Assembly: GCF_024347395.1 (NCBI RefSeq) | Contig: NZ_AP025472.1 | Span: forward strand, 1,054,001 to 1,118,000 | DNA length: 64,000 nt | From: Vibrio cortegadensis | GTDB taxonomy: Bacteria; Pseudomonadota; Gammaproteobacteria; Enterobacterales; Vibrionaceae | Direction of reading: 5' to 3' | Shown here: positions 25,691-35,350 of the stretch, in pieces | Position numbering within the stretch: the stretch's first letter is position 1 | Layout of the letters: every line of letters begins with the position of its first letter | Translations under genes and position numbers: made by a program | The notes under the pieces: generated by a model | What the model saw: the letters and a program-made list of their open reading frames with translations, nothing else | Told to the model about the DNA's origin: nothing | Databases searched by the model: none

Positions 25691-27643
25691 ATGAAGAAAA
25701 ATCCCCGCCAAATTGAAAGATGGTCAAAAAACTTGATCATGACAATAGGGCTGACCAGTTGCACCCTTATTGCGAATGCCACTTACGCACAAGATGTGAT
25801 GACGATTGACCAGCCTGAAAACTATATTCATGACGTATGGTTGCGTGATAATGACAGACTAAACCACTTTACTAGCAAAACCTTTTATCCTTCAAATGTA
25901 CTAAGAATTACAGCAACAGATGACTATCTAACTCTGTTCAATGATGCGCCACTTGTGTTCACTAATATGGTGTATGTTGCAAAACTGGCCAATGGTACTA
26001 CCGTTGATCTTTTAAATGTCTCTTCATTGCCTGCGATTTCAGAACTCCGTTTTACACACCCTATTCATTCTGGATTCTTAGAGTACCAAATAACAGGCAC
26101 TGAAGAGTTGGTCACGCTAACAGCAGATGATTTTATTGATGCTACGTATGACTACATTCCACAAGATAAAGATCAGCAAAATGCTCGTCCTAACTTATCG
26201 ACTATCTCATTTAAATTTAGATCTCGATTATTTCATCAGGAGGACTTCAAATTAACTTCTAGTGTTAAATGGCGTCCAGAAACGCCCAATGCGATGAGAT
26301 ATATGCTTGGGGCTATTATTAATTGGTCGAAAATTGTAGGTTCAGAAGAATTTGAGCAAGCATGGATGGATACCCCATTCTTAAATGTGAAAGCGGCTAA
26401 CCCTGCATATAAATGGAATACTGAAACTGATTATGCCGAGTTAAGCGAGAAAGGGCGAGAATACTATGACGAGGCTTTTTCTCGTTATGATCATGACTAT
26501 GGCAAATTCTATTCAAATGATACAAAAGAATGGCGTTTGAACACGCTGCGTTCACGGTATTATAACTATACAGAAACTGGCGGCGGAGGCTGGGGAGGCG
26601 GTGCCACGCTAGGTGTCAGTGCAGCAAGAGGCTTTTTTAATGGACATTTCTTGTATGATGAACGAGCTTCTGAACATTATGACGCAAAAAAATGGTATGG
26701 CTTACCCGATCAAAATGGGACAAACACAACAATATTTAATCACGGCATGGAGATCTACTCACACGAAGCGGGTCATACAATCGGTGGTGGTCACTATGAT
26801 AACTTCTGCAACGAATACAGTGATTGGGGTATAAACCCACTAACCAAAATTTTCTTAGCTGGCTTTATTAAAGATGGGAAAATGTTAATCAATGAAGACA
26901 ATATCATTGAACGTAATTTGCTTTGGGAGTCCAATAGAAAAGATAAACGACCGAATTCAGCCGCTCCATTTAATAACTCATGGCAGCCAATAGAATGGGG
27001 TGGTATATGGGGGCATCACAATATAGAGCTACCATATCCAAACAAAACAATGGATATAGATTCGAACTATATTGAATTATTTAGGAAGTATGTTGAAGCC
27101 CATAATGAAGGGAAAGGCTTGGAGTACTTGAAAACACTTCCATTTAACCAAGATGTTAAATATCACCCAGAAGGTGCCCCAAAAACGGAGTTATCTGATT
27201 TCCAACGCCAAGGTAAATATACTCAGTTTGGTGAGCGGACACTTACCAATGTGGCGCTAAATAAGCCAGTAAGTGCAACGACTGCCCGTAGTCATAGCCC
27301 TGTAGTGAATTCAGTGGATGGTGATACATCGACACGATTTATCTCTAGTAGGAATCAAAATCAAGAGCTAACGATTGATCTGACAAAAGAAACAGCGGTA
27401 AGATCAATTGTCGTACATGGTGTAGAGAGAGAGCGCTACAAGCACAGAATGAATGGTGCCGTAGTTAGTGCGTACGATGAAAGCCATAATTTGATTTGGC
27501 AATCTGAACCAATGGTAGTGCAAGAAGGGGATGAACAAGTGTTTGTTTATAACTTTGCTGCGCCATTGGCAAACGTCTACTACGTTAAATTCCGAACGGA
27601 TAGCAAAAATATTGAAGTGAATGAAATTGAGGTATTTGAATAG
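25691..27643 (+). CDS. Secreted metzincin-type zinc metalloprotease with C-terminal discoidin domain
   Basis: 650 residues. A signal segment (about 15-35) ends either at a lipobox-like LTSC or at ATYA-QD; I cannot decide which. A long N-terminal region is followed by GGGGWGGG and then HEAGHTIGGGH at about residue 359, a full HExxHxxGxxH metzincin zinc motif. The C-terminus (about 520-650) has the VALNKPVSA, NSVDGDTSTRF and FRTDSKNIEVNEIEVF pattern of an F5/8 type C carbohydrate-binding domain. It resembles M66/TagA-like mucinases in layout. The target, perhaps a host glycoprotein, is inferred. Confidence 0.75.
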   Translation: MKKNPRQIERWSKNLIMTIGLTSCTLIANATYAQDVMTIDQPENYIHDVWLRDNDRLNHFTSKTFYPSNVLRITATDDYLTLFNDAPLVFTNMVYVAKLANGTTVDLLNVSSLPAISELRFTHPIHSGFLEYQITGTEELVTLTADDFIDATYDYIPQDKDQQNARPNLSTISFKFRSRLFHQEDFKLTSSVKWRPETPNAMRYMLGAIINWSKIVGSEEFEQAWMDTPFLNVKAANPAYKWNTETDYAELSEKGREYYDEAFSRYDHDYGKFYSNDTKEWRLNTLRSRYYNYTETGGGGWGGGATLGVSAARGFFNGHFLYDERASEHYDAKKWYGLPDQNGTNTTIFNHGMEIYSHEAGHTIGGGHYDNFCNEYSDWGINPLTKIFLAGFIKDGKMLINEDNIIERNLLWESNRKDKRPNSAAPFNNSWQPIEWGGIWGHHNIELPYPNKTMDIDSNYIELFRKYVEAHNEGKGLEYLKTLPFNQDVKYHPEGAPKTELSDFQRQGKYTQFGERTLTNVALNKPVSATTARSHSPVVNSVDGDTSTRFISSRNQNQELTIDLTKETAVRSIVVHGVERERYKHRMNGAVVSAYDESHNLIWQSEPMVVQEGDEQVFVYNFAAPLANVYYVKFRTDSKNIEVNEIEVFE

Positions 27644-27695
27644 GCTTACTGAACGGTAACTTTCCGATACCTATAGAAAGTATTCATTAACTGAT

Positions 27696-27728
27696 AAACC
27701 CCTGTTGGCAAGCTAACAGGGGTTTTTA
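27696..27728. terminator. Terminator between the metalloprotease gene and sapF
   Basis: AAACCCCTGTT (27696-27706) pairs perfectly with AACAGGGGTTT (27715-27725), loop of eight, then T on the plus strand. It may work weakly in both directions for the converging genes. Confidence 0.9.
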
Positions 27729-27772
27729 CTGTTGATAACCTAAACCTAGATCTTAATACAGAGATTTTGGCG

Positions 27773-28555
27773 CTAATGATTTGGCGCTTTATAGAAATGG
27801 CTTTCAACCAAACGTTGGGTAATTTGGTGGCTTGGGTTGGTCAATACCTCGTGAGTGTCACCAGATTCAACCACTTCACCTTTATCCATTACCATAATTT
27901 GGTCGGTAATATGTTTCACGATCCCAATATGTTGAGAGACATAAATAAAAGAGACGCCCATCTCTTCTTGAAGTTCAAGAAATAGGTTAATGATCTGCGA
28001 ACGCATCGCCATGTCCAAACCATTAAGAGCTTCATCTGCAACAATAATGGAAGGTTGAAGGATTAACGCTCTTGCCAAGCATACTCTCTGCTTCTGGCCT
28101 GTTGCGAGCATTTGCGGATAGAAATAAGCATGCTCTGGCAGTAGACCAACTCTTAGCAACGTGTCTTTTACGCGGCGCATTCTCGCTTCAGGAGGCATAT
28201 TGGTATTTCGCTTCAGAGGCCCTTCAAGAATTCGACCAATTTGGATTCTTGGGTTCAACGAAGTATTCGGATCTTGGAAGATCATTCGTATAAGCTTGCA
28301 GCGCGTTGAATAATCTTTGTGTTCTAACTTTTCGCCATTGACACGAATTTCGCCTGAGGTTGGTTCAATCATTCCCGAAAGCATTCTTGCAATTGTCGAT
28401 TTACCTGAGCCATTTTGACCGATAAAACCAATCGTTTGACCCGCTTCTAAGCTAAAACTTACGGGTTTAACAGCCTGATGTATTTTCTTTCGAAATAGGC
28501 CTGAACGCGTTACGAAATCTTTTGAAAGACCGTCAACTTCAAGTAATGCACTCAT
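27773..28555 (-). CDS. sapF: Peptide ABC transporter ATP-binding protein SapF
   Basis: A 260-residue ABC ATPase. Walker A is GQNGSGKST at about 46-54. The signature is the unusual LATGQKQR found in SapF, and Walker B is IIVADEALNGLD. It is the last gene of sapABCDF and overlaps sapD by four bases. The Sap importer takes up cationic peptides and has been linked to antimicrobial peptide resistance and, in E. coli, putrescine export. Confidence 0.93.
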   Translation of the reverse strand: MSALLEVDGLSKDFVTRSGLFRKKIHQAVKPVSFSLEAGQTIGFIGQNGSGKSTIARMLSGMIEPTSGEIRVNGEKLEHKDYSTRCKLIRMIFQDPNTSLNPRIQIGRILEGPLKRNTNMPPEARMRRVKDTLLRVGLLPEHAYFYPQMLATGQKQRVCLARALILQPSIIVADEALNGLDMAMRSQIINLFLELQEEMGVSFIYVSQHIGIVKHITDQIMVMDKGEVVESGDTHEVLTNPSHQITQRLVESHFYKAPNH

Positions 28556-29547
28556 GATTTTTTATCCATGTTGAGTGGGAAGTGGCAACTGAACTTATGA
28601 TTTTTGATTCGTCTTGCATAAGGGATTTCAACACATTGTCTTTGTGCGTATGGACAACGAGGCCCGAGTCGACAACCAATAGGCAAGTGCTGAAGGGGTG
28701 GTATTGAACCAGGAAGAGATTGAAGTTTCTCTTTGTGTGGGATCCACTCTCCAAAATCGGGCATTGCCTTAAGTAAAGCAACCGTATAAGGATGTTTCGG
28801 TACATCAAGGATTTTTCTTGTATCGGCAGACTCAACCGATTGCCCACAATACATAACCGTAATGCGGTTGGCCCATTGGGTGATGGTCGTTAAATCATGG
28901 CCAATAAGAACAATCGTTGTGTTATTAATTTGGTTCATACGGCTCAGCAAACGCAAAATCTGAGATTGAGTGATTGGATCTAAGTCGTTGGTTGGCTCAT
29001 CAGCAATCAATAATTTTGGCTTGGTTGCAATCGCCATCGCAATCATGATTTTCTGACACTCACCATCCGTCAATTCATATGGGTAGCTGCCCATAATTCG
29101 AGTATGTTCTTTTATGCCCACTTTATGCAGCAGTGCAATGGCTTGCTTTTTACGCCATTTGAAACGCTCCCACCATTTGCCATCAAATGACTTTGAAGGG
29201 ATCGATTCGATCAATTGCTTGCCAACTTCTTCGGAAGGGTCTAGGCATGTTGAGGGCTCTTGGAATATCATCGCAATATCTCGTGAAATGACTCTTCGAC
29301 GCTCTCTTGGGGTGAGTTGCAATAGATCAATACTGCCCATGCGCATGCGGTCAGCCGTCACTTTCCAATTATCTTTACATACACCAACAATGGCTTTTGC
29401 GACTAAGCTTTTTCCTGAACCTGATTCTCCCACAAGCCCACGAATTTCACCTTCATTCAAGGTTAAACTCATGCGGTCAACCGCCTTAACGGTTCCTTGA
29501 GGCGTTTCAATTTCGATCGTTAAATGTCGAATATCTAGTAATGGCAT
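28552..29547 (-). CDS. sapD: Peptide ABC transporter ATP-binding protein SapD
   Basis: 331 residues. Walker A is GESGSGKSLVAK (about 38-49), Walker B LLIADEPTNDLD. The signature LTDGECQK replaces LSGGQ as in other SapD proteins. The C-terminal oligopeptide-transporter extension carries GCRLGPRCPYAQRQC, cysteines seen in Dpp/Opp ATPases that bind an iron-sulfur cluster. It overlaps sapF by 4 bases and sapC by one. Confidence 0.94.
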   Translation of the reverse strand: MPLLDIRHLTIEIETPQGTVKAVDRMSLTLNEGEIRGLVGESGSGKSLVAKAIVGVCKDNWKVTADRMRMGSIDLLQLTPRERRRVISRDIAMIFQEPSTCLDPSEEVGKQLIESIPSKSFDGKWWERFKWRKKQAIALLHKVGIKEHTRIMGSYPYELTDGECQKIMIAMAIATKPKLLIADEPTNDLDPITQSQILRLLSRMNQINNTTIVLIGHDLTTITQWANRITVMYCGQSVESADTRKILDVPKHPYTVALLKAMPDFGEWIPHKEKLQSLPGSIPPLQHLPIGCRLGPRCPYAQRQCVEIPYARRIKNHKFSCHFPLNMDKKS

Positions 29548-30434
29548 TATTCGATTCCTGCATTAAGAGCTTGTCGGACACCTTCACCAACTAAGTTAAT
29601 GATAATAACCGCAAACATGATCGCAAGGCCTGGAAGCGTGACAGTCCAAGGTGCAAGGTAGATGAGTTCAACAGAGTCACCTAAAATTGCCCCCCATTCT
29701 GTGCTTGGGGCTTGAGCGCCTAAACCTAAGAACCCTAGAGCGGTAATGTCTAAAATTGCGATGGAAAGTGCCAACGTACTTTCGGCGGCGATGACAGTTA
29801 ATACGTTAGGTAAAATGGAGTTCCACAATAGGTAAAAGTCGTTTGCACCGTCGAGTCGGGCTGCCATGATGTAATCTTTTTCAACTTCGTTATGTACAGC
29901 AATATAGATTGAGCGAATAAACCGCGGAACAAGAGCTAAACCTATCGCAAGCAGAATGTTGAACTCACCAAAACCAAGGAAAGCTACAAAAATAATCGCA
30001 AGTAACAGAGACGGTATAGACATCACGGTATCAAGTAGGTGATTGAGCGTACTTGAAAGTAACCCTTTAGTCATACCGGCAAATACACCAACAATGCAGC
30101 CAATGACTCCGGCAATGGTGGTAATGATGATAGCTGCGCCAAATGTAAGCTGAGAACCGATGATCAGTCGCGACAAAATATCTCGCCCTAGATCGTCTGT
30201 ACCTAGAAAATATTCAACGGTTCCAGCAGGGTTCCAAGATGGTGGAATGAGCAATTCCCCCGTTTGAGCTTGTGCATCATGAGGGGCTAGCCAAGGAGAT
30301 AAAAGAGTGACTAAGATTAAAAATAGCAGGCACCATAGACCAAACATCGCCAAACTGTTGGCTTTGTAGCTGCGCCAAAAACGCTCAAATTGCGTTGGAA
30401 TCTGTTCTTCTTGATAAACACTACTTGTTAGCAT
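29547..30434 (-). CDS. sapC: Peptide ABC transporter permease SapC
   Basis: 295 residues with an N-terminal OppC-type segment and about six membrane helices. The permease coupling motif EVEKDYIMAARLDGAN is at about 187-202. GTDDLGRDILSRLI is the conserved DppC/OppC motif. It forms the membrane channel with SapB, with which its reading frame overlaps by 14 bases. Confidence 0.93.
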   Translation of the reverse strand: MLTSSVYQEEQIPTQFERFWRSYKANSLAMFGLWCLLFLILVTLLSPWLAPHDAQAQTGELLIPPSWNPAGTVEYFLGTDDLGRDILSRLIIGSQLTFGAAIIITTIAGVIGCIVGVFAGMTKGLLSSTLNHLLDTVMSIPSLLLAIIFVAFLGFGEFNILLAIGLALVPRFIRSIYIAVHNEVEKDYIMAARLDGANDFYLLWNSILPNVLTVIAAESTLALSIAILDITALGFLGLGAQAPSTEWGAILGDSVELIYLAPWTVTLPGLAIMFAVIIINLVGEGVRQALNAGIE

Positions 30435-31383
30435 ACCACTCTTTCCTTACTAGAGGGTTGATCATCGCACCCACAAGATCTGACAGAATATTTGCAGTGA
30501 GAACTAGAGTTGCCACGACGATCACGCCCGCCTGAATAGAGACATAATCTTGATTGGATAAAGCATCAAGCAGCCAACGACCAATTCCGGGCCAATTAAA
30601 AATGGATTCAGTAATAATCGCCAGCGTCAGCATACTTGATAGCTGCACACCAAATTTAGGAATGATTGGTGGAATGGCGTTTCTGAGTACATGTTGAGTA
30701 ACGATTTCGTGGCTTGTTAGACCTTTGATACGTGCGGCTCGAATATAGTTTTGAGTCATCACTTCCGCGACCGATGCGCGCATAAGACGAATAACTTGCG
30801 TTGTCGGCGCTAATGCCAAAACCAAGCAAGGCAAAATCATATGCTCTAAAACACTTTGCAAGGCATGAGCACGGTAATTACCTTTTGCCATGAATGCATC
30901 GATGATGGCGAAACCTGTAACATGGTCAATTTCGTAAAGTAAATCGTAACGCCCAGCGACAGGAAACATTTCAAAGTGAAGAGAAAAAACCATGATCATG
31001 AGTAGGGCAACCCAAAAAATAGGCGCAGAGTAACCAGACATAGAGGTGAATGAGATTGCGGTATCAATCCACTTGCCTTGACGCATTCCTGCTAACGTCC
31101 CAAGTGGAATACCCACAAACAGTGAAAGAATAAAGGCGACTAAGCATAATTCCAGAGTTGCAGGGAAAACAACCGCTAATTCCGTGCTGATTAAAACACC
31201 GCTTTTATTCACGCCAAAGTTGAGTTGGATGAGTTCTTGAATGTAGGAGAACCAACCTAGCCAAAATTCTTGTAGCGCCCAGTGAGACGTTGTATCTAGA
31301 CGAAGGAGTGAATAACCCACGATGGTTAATATTGCTAAAGTAATGATAAAGAGATTAAGCCTACGAACCGTATACCAAAACAT
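30421..31383 (-). CDS. sapB: Peptide ABC transporter permease SapB
   Basis: 320 residues with six predicted helices. The coupling loop VMTQNYIRAARIKGLTSHEIV lies at about 213-233 and the segment SGYSAPIFWVALLMI is typical of DppB-like permeases. It starts directly after the sapA stop and overlaps sapC. It is the second channel subunit of the Sap importer. Confidence 0.93.
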   Translation of the reverse strand: MFWYTVRRLNLFIITLAILTIVGYSLLRLDTTSHWALQEFWLGWFSYIQELIQLNFGVNKSGVLISTELAVVFPATLELCLVAFILSLFVGIPLGTLAGMRQGKWIDTAISFTSMSGYSAPIFWVALLMIMVFSLHFEMFPVAGRYDLLYEIDHVTGFAIIDAFMAKGNYRAHALQSVLEHMILPCLVLALAPTTQVIRLMRASVAEVMTQNYIRAARIKGLTSHEIVTQHVLRNAIPPIIPKFGVQLSSMLTLAIITESIFNWPGIGRWLLDALSNQDYVSIQAGVIVVATLVLTANILSDLVGAMINPLVRKEWYANK

Positions 31384-33003
31384 CTATTCGCTCCTCTCTA
31401 CTAAATCAAATGGTTGAACGTTAAAAGGATTGACGCGAAAGCCAGATAACGATTTATCATGCACTTGGAATTGAACACCGTGAGCGAGAGGAATGACTGG
31501 GAATTCTTCATTCAAAATATTTTGAGCCTGTTTATATAGATTAAAGCGATAACGCTGTTCATTTGCCTCTAAAGCTAGATCGAGTAAAAAGTCAAAATCA
31601 GAATTACACCACATTGAAACATTCAGCCCAGCACGTTCCGAGCCGCATGAAAGAAGAGGGCGTAAAAAGTTATCAGGATCACCCGTGTCACCAATCCAGC
31701 CAGTTAAAAGCAAGTCGAAATCCGAAATGTTGGTTAATTCTGTTCGATTAAAACGATCATCCGTTAACAGATTAAGCTTAATGCCAATATCGGCAAAATT
31801 AGCCTGTATCAACTCGGACGTCTTACGTGGGCTAGGGTTGTATGCTCTCGGTTCTAGAGGAACCCACATTGAGAGTTCAAGGCCAGAGTCAACCCCCGCT
31901 TCTCGCAGTAACGCCAGTGCATAATTCTTATCGTGGCGAATTTGGACGGTATCTTTTTGGTAAGCCCAAGAGTTCGGTGGCAGTAGAGTGTATGCCTTGC
32001 TACCTGTTCCGTAATACACTGAATCTAAAATATTTTGACGGTTGATAGCCAGATTTAACGCTTTTCTTACGCGAGGATCATTCAATGCTTCATGAGTGGT
32101 ATTTAACGCTATAAAAGAGACATTCATTGCGGGCTTTGCGGTCAACTCTAAATCCGCTTGCTTTTGGATAATAGGGATCTGGCTTGAAATCGGCGAGCTT
32201 AAAACATCGCACTCTTTACGCAGTAATTTGGCGAGAGTTCCTGTGCCTCTATGGGAGATGTCAAACACCACTTGATCCATTTTTACCTCACCACGCCAAT
32301 AATTATCGTGCTTTTTAAGACGGATCAAATCATTGACTTGGTACTCATCTAAATAGAATGGCCCACTTCCAATTGGGTGCGAATCTATCTGGTTTTTCTC
32401 ATCTTTTGCAGCCAATTCACGCCCATATTCGGCGGAAAGAATAACGGAATGGCTGGTCGAGATATTGGATAAAAATGAATTATCAGCACGGCTTAGCGTA
32501 AATTTAACCGTGTGTTCATCGAGCGCTTGTACATCAACAAGAAGATTTTGGAAATCAAGACTAGTGAACCAAGGATACGCACTCTGACCAACAAGGTGAA
32601 AAGGGTGGTTAGGATCAATAATACGTCGAAAACTGAATACCACATCATTGGCATTCATAGCACGAGTAGGAGTAAACCAATCTGTTGTTTGGAACCAAAC
32701 ATTATTACGTAAGGTAAACGTATACTCAGTGCCATCGTCATTGGTTGTCCAACTGGTTGCGATGTTTGGCGTAGGTTGAAGTGTTTCAGGATCAAGCTGA
32801 AGCAGAGTATCAAATATCTGTGGGCTAAGTGCATCGGCAGTGATGCCACTGTCGATCAGTTGTGGATTAAAGGTACTAGGGTTACCTTGGCCACAAAATA
32901 CGAATCCGTTCTGACGAATTTCGTTGTGGTCAATCTCTTCACCACAGCCAGAAAGTAGGCTTAAAGTGAATAATCCAAAGGTAAGTTTTAAGAGTGCTTT
33001 CAT
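31384..33003 (-). CDS. sapA: Peptide-binding protein SapA (predicted lipoprotein)
   Basis: 539 residues from the ATG at 33003; a TTG at 33057 is less likely. LLSGC at about residues 15-19 is a lipobox, so the protein is probably anchored, whereas E. coli SapA has an ordinary signal peptide. The SBP family 5 body has STFNPQLIDSG, TTDWFTPTRAMNANDVVFSFRR, DSHPIGSGPF and the SapA-like end near GFRVNPFNVQPFDLV. It captures peptides and delivers them to SapBC. First gene of the operon. Confidence 0.9.
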   Translation of the reverse strand: MKALLKLTFGLFTLSLLSGCGEEIDHNEIRQNGFVFCGQGNPSTFNPQLIDSGITADALSPQIFDTLLQLDPETLQPTPNIATSWTTNDDGTEYTFTLRNNVWFQTTDWFTPTRAMNANDVVFSFRRIIDPNHPFHLVGQSAYPWFTSLDFQNLLVDVQALDEHTVKFTLSRADNSFLSNISTSHSVILSAEYGRELAAKDEKNQIDSHPIGSGPFYLDEYQVNDLIRLKKHDNYWRGEVKMDQVVFDISHRGTGTLAKLLRKECDVLSSPISSQIPIIQKQADLELTAKPAMNVSFIALNTTHEALNDPRVRKALNLAINRQNILDSVYYGTGSKAYTLLPPNSWAYQKDTVQIRHDKNYALALLREAGVDSGLELSMWVPLEPRAYNPSPRKTSELIQANFADIGIKLNLLTDDRFNRTELTNISDFDLLLTGWIGDTGDPDNFLRPLLSCGSERAGLNVSMWCNSDFDFLLDLALEANEQRYRFNLYKQAQNILNEEFPVIPLAHGVQFQVHDKSLSGFRVNPFNVQPFDLVERSE

Positions 33004-33172
33004 AGAAAGAAATTTTTTAATGAACGAAGTTATTGGAGATACGATCTCATACTTCAAGATCCCACTAATTTACCATTTTTAAGCAAGCTGCACCAATCAC
33101 AATAATCATATATAGCAAGCAGTTATTCGGTTTTGTTTTACTTCGACTATTTTTGATGGGATTTTAGCCAGA

Positions 33173-34171
33173 TTACTCACCTGAAGAGCCATTGAGCCCA
33201 TATTTTCGGATCATGCCTCTTAACTGATGATAGCTTAATCCCAGTAACTCTGCGGCTTGACGTTGATTAAATTTACTCTGCTTGAGGACTTGATTCAGCA
33301 GTGCTTTATCTTGCTGTTCTTGCCATAACTTGTAGTTTAATGGGAAAGAAAAAGCCTGTTCATCTGTCGAACTGTCATCGATAACATCTGATTCTTGGCT
33401 ATCCCAATGAGGTATGAATGGGTCAAATATCAACTCATCAATGGCATATTGTGAGGTCCCATTTTGATATACCGCTCGTTCGATAACATTTTTCAGTTCT
33501 CGAACATTACCGGGCCAAGGGTAAGCGAGTAACTCATTGACAGCGCTTTCAGTGAACCCTGAAAATAGCTCCAGTTGGAGTTCTCTACACATTTTTATCG
33601 CGTAGTATTCAGCCAGAAGTAATATATCCTCTTTACGCTCTCGCAGTGGTGGTAAATTGATAACATCAAAGGCTAGCCTATCTAATAAATCGGCTCTAAA
33701 TTCGCCAGTCCTTGCGAGTTGGGGTAAGTTGGCATTCGTCGCACACACCAATCTGACATCTGCACTCAGGACTTTTTGGCCACCGACTCGTTCATACTGA
33801 CCATATTCAATTACCCGTAAAAGTTTCTCTTGTACGGAAAGTGGCGCAGTAGCGAGTTCATCTAAAAATAGAGTGCCACCTTCTGCCCGTTCAAATCGGC
33901 CTTGATGACGGCCTTTTGCCCCAGTAAATGCTCCAGACTCATGTCCAAAAAGTTCCGAGTCAATTAACCCTTCGCTTAATGTTGAACAATTGAGCGAAAC
34001 TAGCGGTTGATCCCAGCGTTTAGAGAGATAGTGTAGTCGCTGGGCAATGAGTTCTTTGCCTGTTCCTCGCTCACCAATAATCAGTATTGGTCTTTGGATT
34101 GGAGCCAGTTTCGATACTTTGTCCAACACCGCGAGAAAAGCAGGTGATTCACCGATTAAGTTCTGTTTCAT
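33173..34171 (-). CDS. pspF: Phage shock protein operon activator PspF
   Basis: A 332-residue sigma-54-dependent activator lacking a receiver domain, as PspF does. The AAA+ domain (about 5-235) has GERGTGKE for Walker A and the sigma-54 contact loop ESGAFTGAKG. The C-terminal Fis-type helix-turn-helix is NQRQAAELLGLSYHQLRGMIRKYG. PspA holds PspF inactive until envelope stress. It is divergent from pspA and lies upstream of sapA, as in E. coli. Confidence 0.95.
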   Translation of the reverse strand: MKQNLIGESPAFLAVLDKVSKLAPIQRPILIIGERGTGKELIAQRLHYLSKRWDQPLVSLNCSTLSEGLIDSELFGHESGAFTGAKGRHQGRFERAEGGTLFLDELATAPLSVQEKLLRVIEYGQYERVGGQKVLSADVRLVCATNANLPQLARTGEFRADLLDRLAFDVINLPPLRERKEDILLLAEYYAIKMCRELQLELFSGFTESAVNELLAYPWPGNVRELKNVIERAVYQNGTSQYAIDELIFDPFIPHWDSQESDVIDDSSTDEQAFSFPLNYKLWQEQQDKALLNQVLKQSKFNQRQAAELLGLSYHQLRGMIRKYGLNGSSGE

Positions 34172-34287
34172 TTGAGCTTGGCTCCTGTGTGGCTAAATTT
34201 ACCAACAATAGGTTAAATTCATCATAGCATAGATTGGGTGCATTCCTTGCTTTCTTGTAACTTATTGTTTTTAAATAACTATAATAT

Positions 34288-34303
34288 TGGCATGGTTATT
34301 GGT
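34288..34303 (+). promoter_or_regulatory. Sigma-54 promoter of pspABC
   Basis: TGGCATG (34288-34294), four bases, then TTGG (34299-34302) fits TGGCACG-N4-TTGC with one change in each element. It gives a predicted transcript start near 34314, about 50 bases before the pspA ATG, and lies in the pspF-pspA divergent gap where PspF and IHF would bind upstream. Confidence 0.75.
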
Positions 34304-34363
34304 TATATAACAATATACATAAACAGGTGTATTGAAGATTTAACATTAATAAGGGGAACCACC

Positions 34364-35035
34364 ATGGGTATTTTTTCTCGTTTTGCAGATATCGTAAATT
34401 CAAACATTGGCGCATTGCTGGATAAGGCTGAAGATCCTGAAAAAATGATTCGCCTTATTATCCAAGAGATGGAAGACACTTTAGTAGAAGTGAGAACTAA
34501 CTCAGCAAAAGCCATTGCTGATAAAAAAGAGTTAGCGCGTCGAGTGGAAGCAATGGCCGATCAAATTAATGATTGGCAACAAAAAGCCACATTAGCATTG
34601 ACGAAACAGTGTGAAGATCTTGCTCGTGCGGCGCTGATTGAAAAGCAGAAACTCGAAGATATTATTAAGGGTTTACACACTGAGCAGACACTCGTCGAAG
34701 AGACCATCACCAAACTTACCGATGAAATTGGTAAGCTTGAGACTAAAATTACCGAAACACGAGCGAAGCAACAAGCGTTAGCTATTCGTAATCAAGCGGC
34801 GTCAAATCGTCGTGATGTACAAAAACATCTGCATTCAAGCCGAAGTCATGAAGCGATGGCAAAGTTTGAGCAATACTCGCGTAAAGTGGATGAGTTAGAG
34901 GCGGAGGCTGATGTGTATGCAAAATCGGGTACTGCGAAGTCACTTGACCAAGAGTTTGCTGAGTTGCAAGCTAATGATGAAATAGAGAAAGAATTAGCGA
35001 AACTGAAGCAACAAGTTGAGCAACAAAACAAATAA
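34364..35035 (+). CDS. pspA: Phage shock protein A
   Basis: 223 residues, almost entirely coiled coil, beginning MGIFSRFADIVNSNIGALLDKAEDPEKMIRLI, the membrane-binding amphipathic helix of PspA. It binds stressed inner membrane and inhibits PspF. The frame extends upstream to 34238, but ATG at 34364 follows AAGGGG, gives the family length and lies after the sigma-54 promoter. Confidence 0.96.
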   Translation: MGIFSRFADIVNSNIGALLDKAEDPEKMIRLIIQEMEDTLVEVRTNSAKAIADKKELARRVEAMADQINDWQQKATLALTKQCEDLARAALIEKQKLEDIIKGLHTEQTLVEETITKLTDEIGKLETKITETRAKQQALAIRNQAASNRRDVQKHLHSSRSHEAMAKFEQYSRKVDELEAEADVYAKSGTAKSLDQEFAELQANDEIEKELAKLKQQVEQQNK

Positions 35036-35116
35036 TTTAAAGCGGTTCATCACTTGGCTGCTTTAAACAAGAAAGCAGCTAGATAGCTTTGAATAATAAA
35101 AGGTTAGGAGTGGATT

Positions 35117-35350
35117 ATGTCATCATTTTTTATAGCAGGCCCATTAATTGTTTTTCTGATTTTTGTTGCTCCGCTATGGCTGTTTTTACATTACAGAGGT
35201 AAGCGAAAATCGGAAAATGGCTTATCGAGCGAAGATTACCAAAGGTTACAAACCTTGTCTGAAAAAGCGGAGTCGATGCAATCTAGAGTCGAAACGCTAG
35301 AGCGTATCCTTGATGCGGAGTCACCTAATTGGAGACGAAATTATGACTAA
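35117..35350 (+). CDS. pspB: Phage shock protein B
   Basis: 77 residues: one membrane helix at about 5-27 (FIAGPLIVFLIFVAPLWLFL), then a basic and coiled-coil cytoplasmic tail (SEDYQRLQTLSEKAESMQSR). With PspC it senses inner membrane stress and recruits PspA. It overlaps pspC by eight bases. Confidence 0.94.
   Translation: MSSFFIAGPLIVFLIFVAPLWLFLHYRGKRKSENGLSSEDYQRLQTLSEKAESMQSRVETLERILDAESPNWRRNYD

Noticed and set aside
33004..33057. Longer SapA start at a TTG
   Set aside because: It adds 18 residues before an ordinary lipoprotein signal; the ATG at 33003 fits a signal sequence better.
34238..34363. PspA extension upstream
   Set aside because: It would cover the sigma-54 promoter; the family begins at MGIFSRF with AAGGGG upstream.
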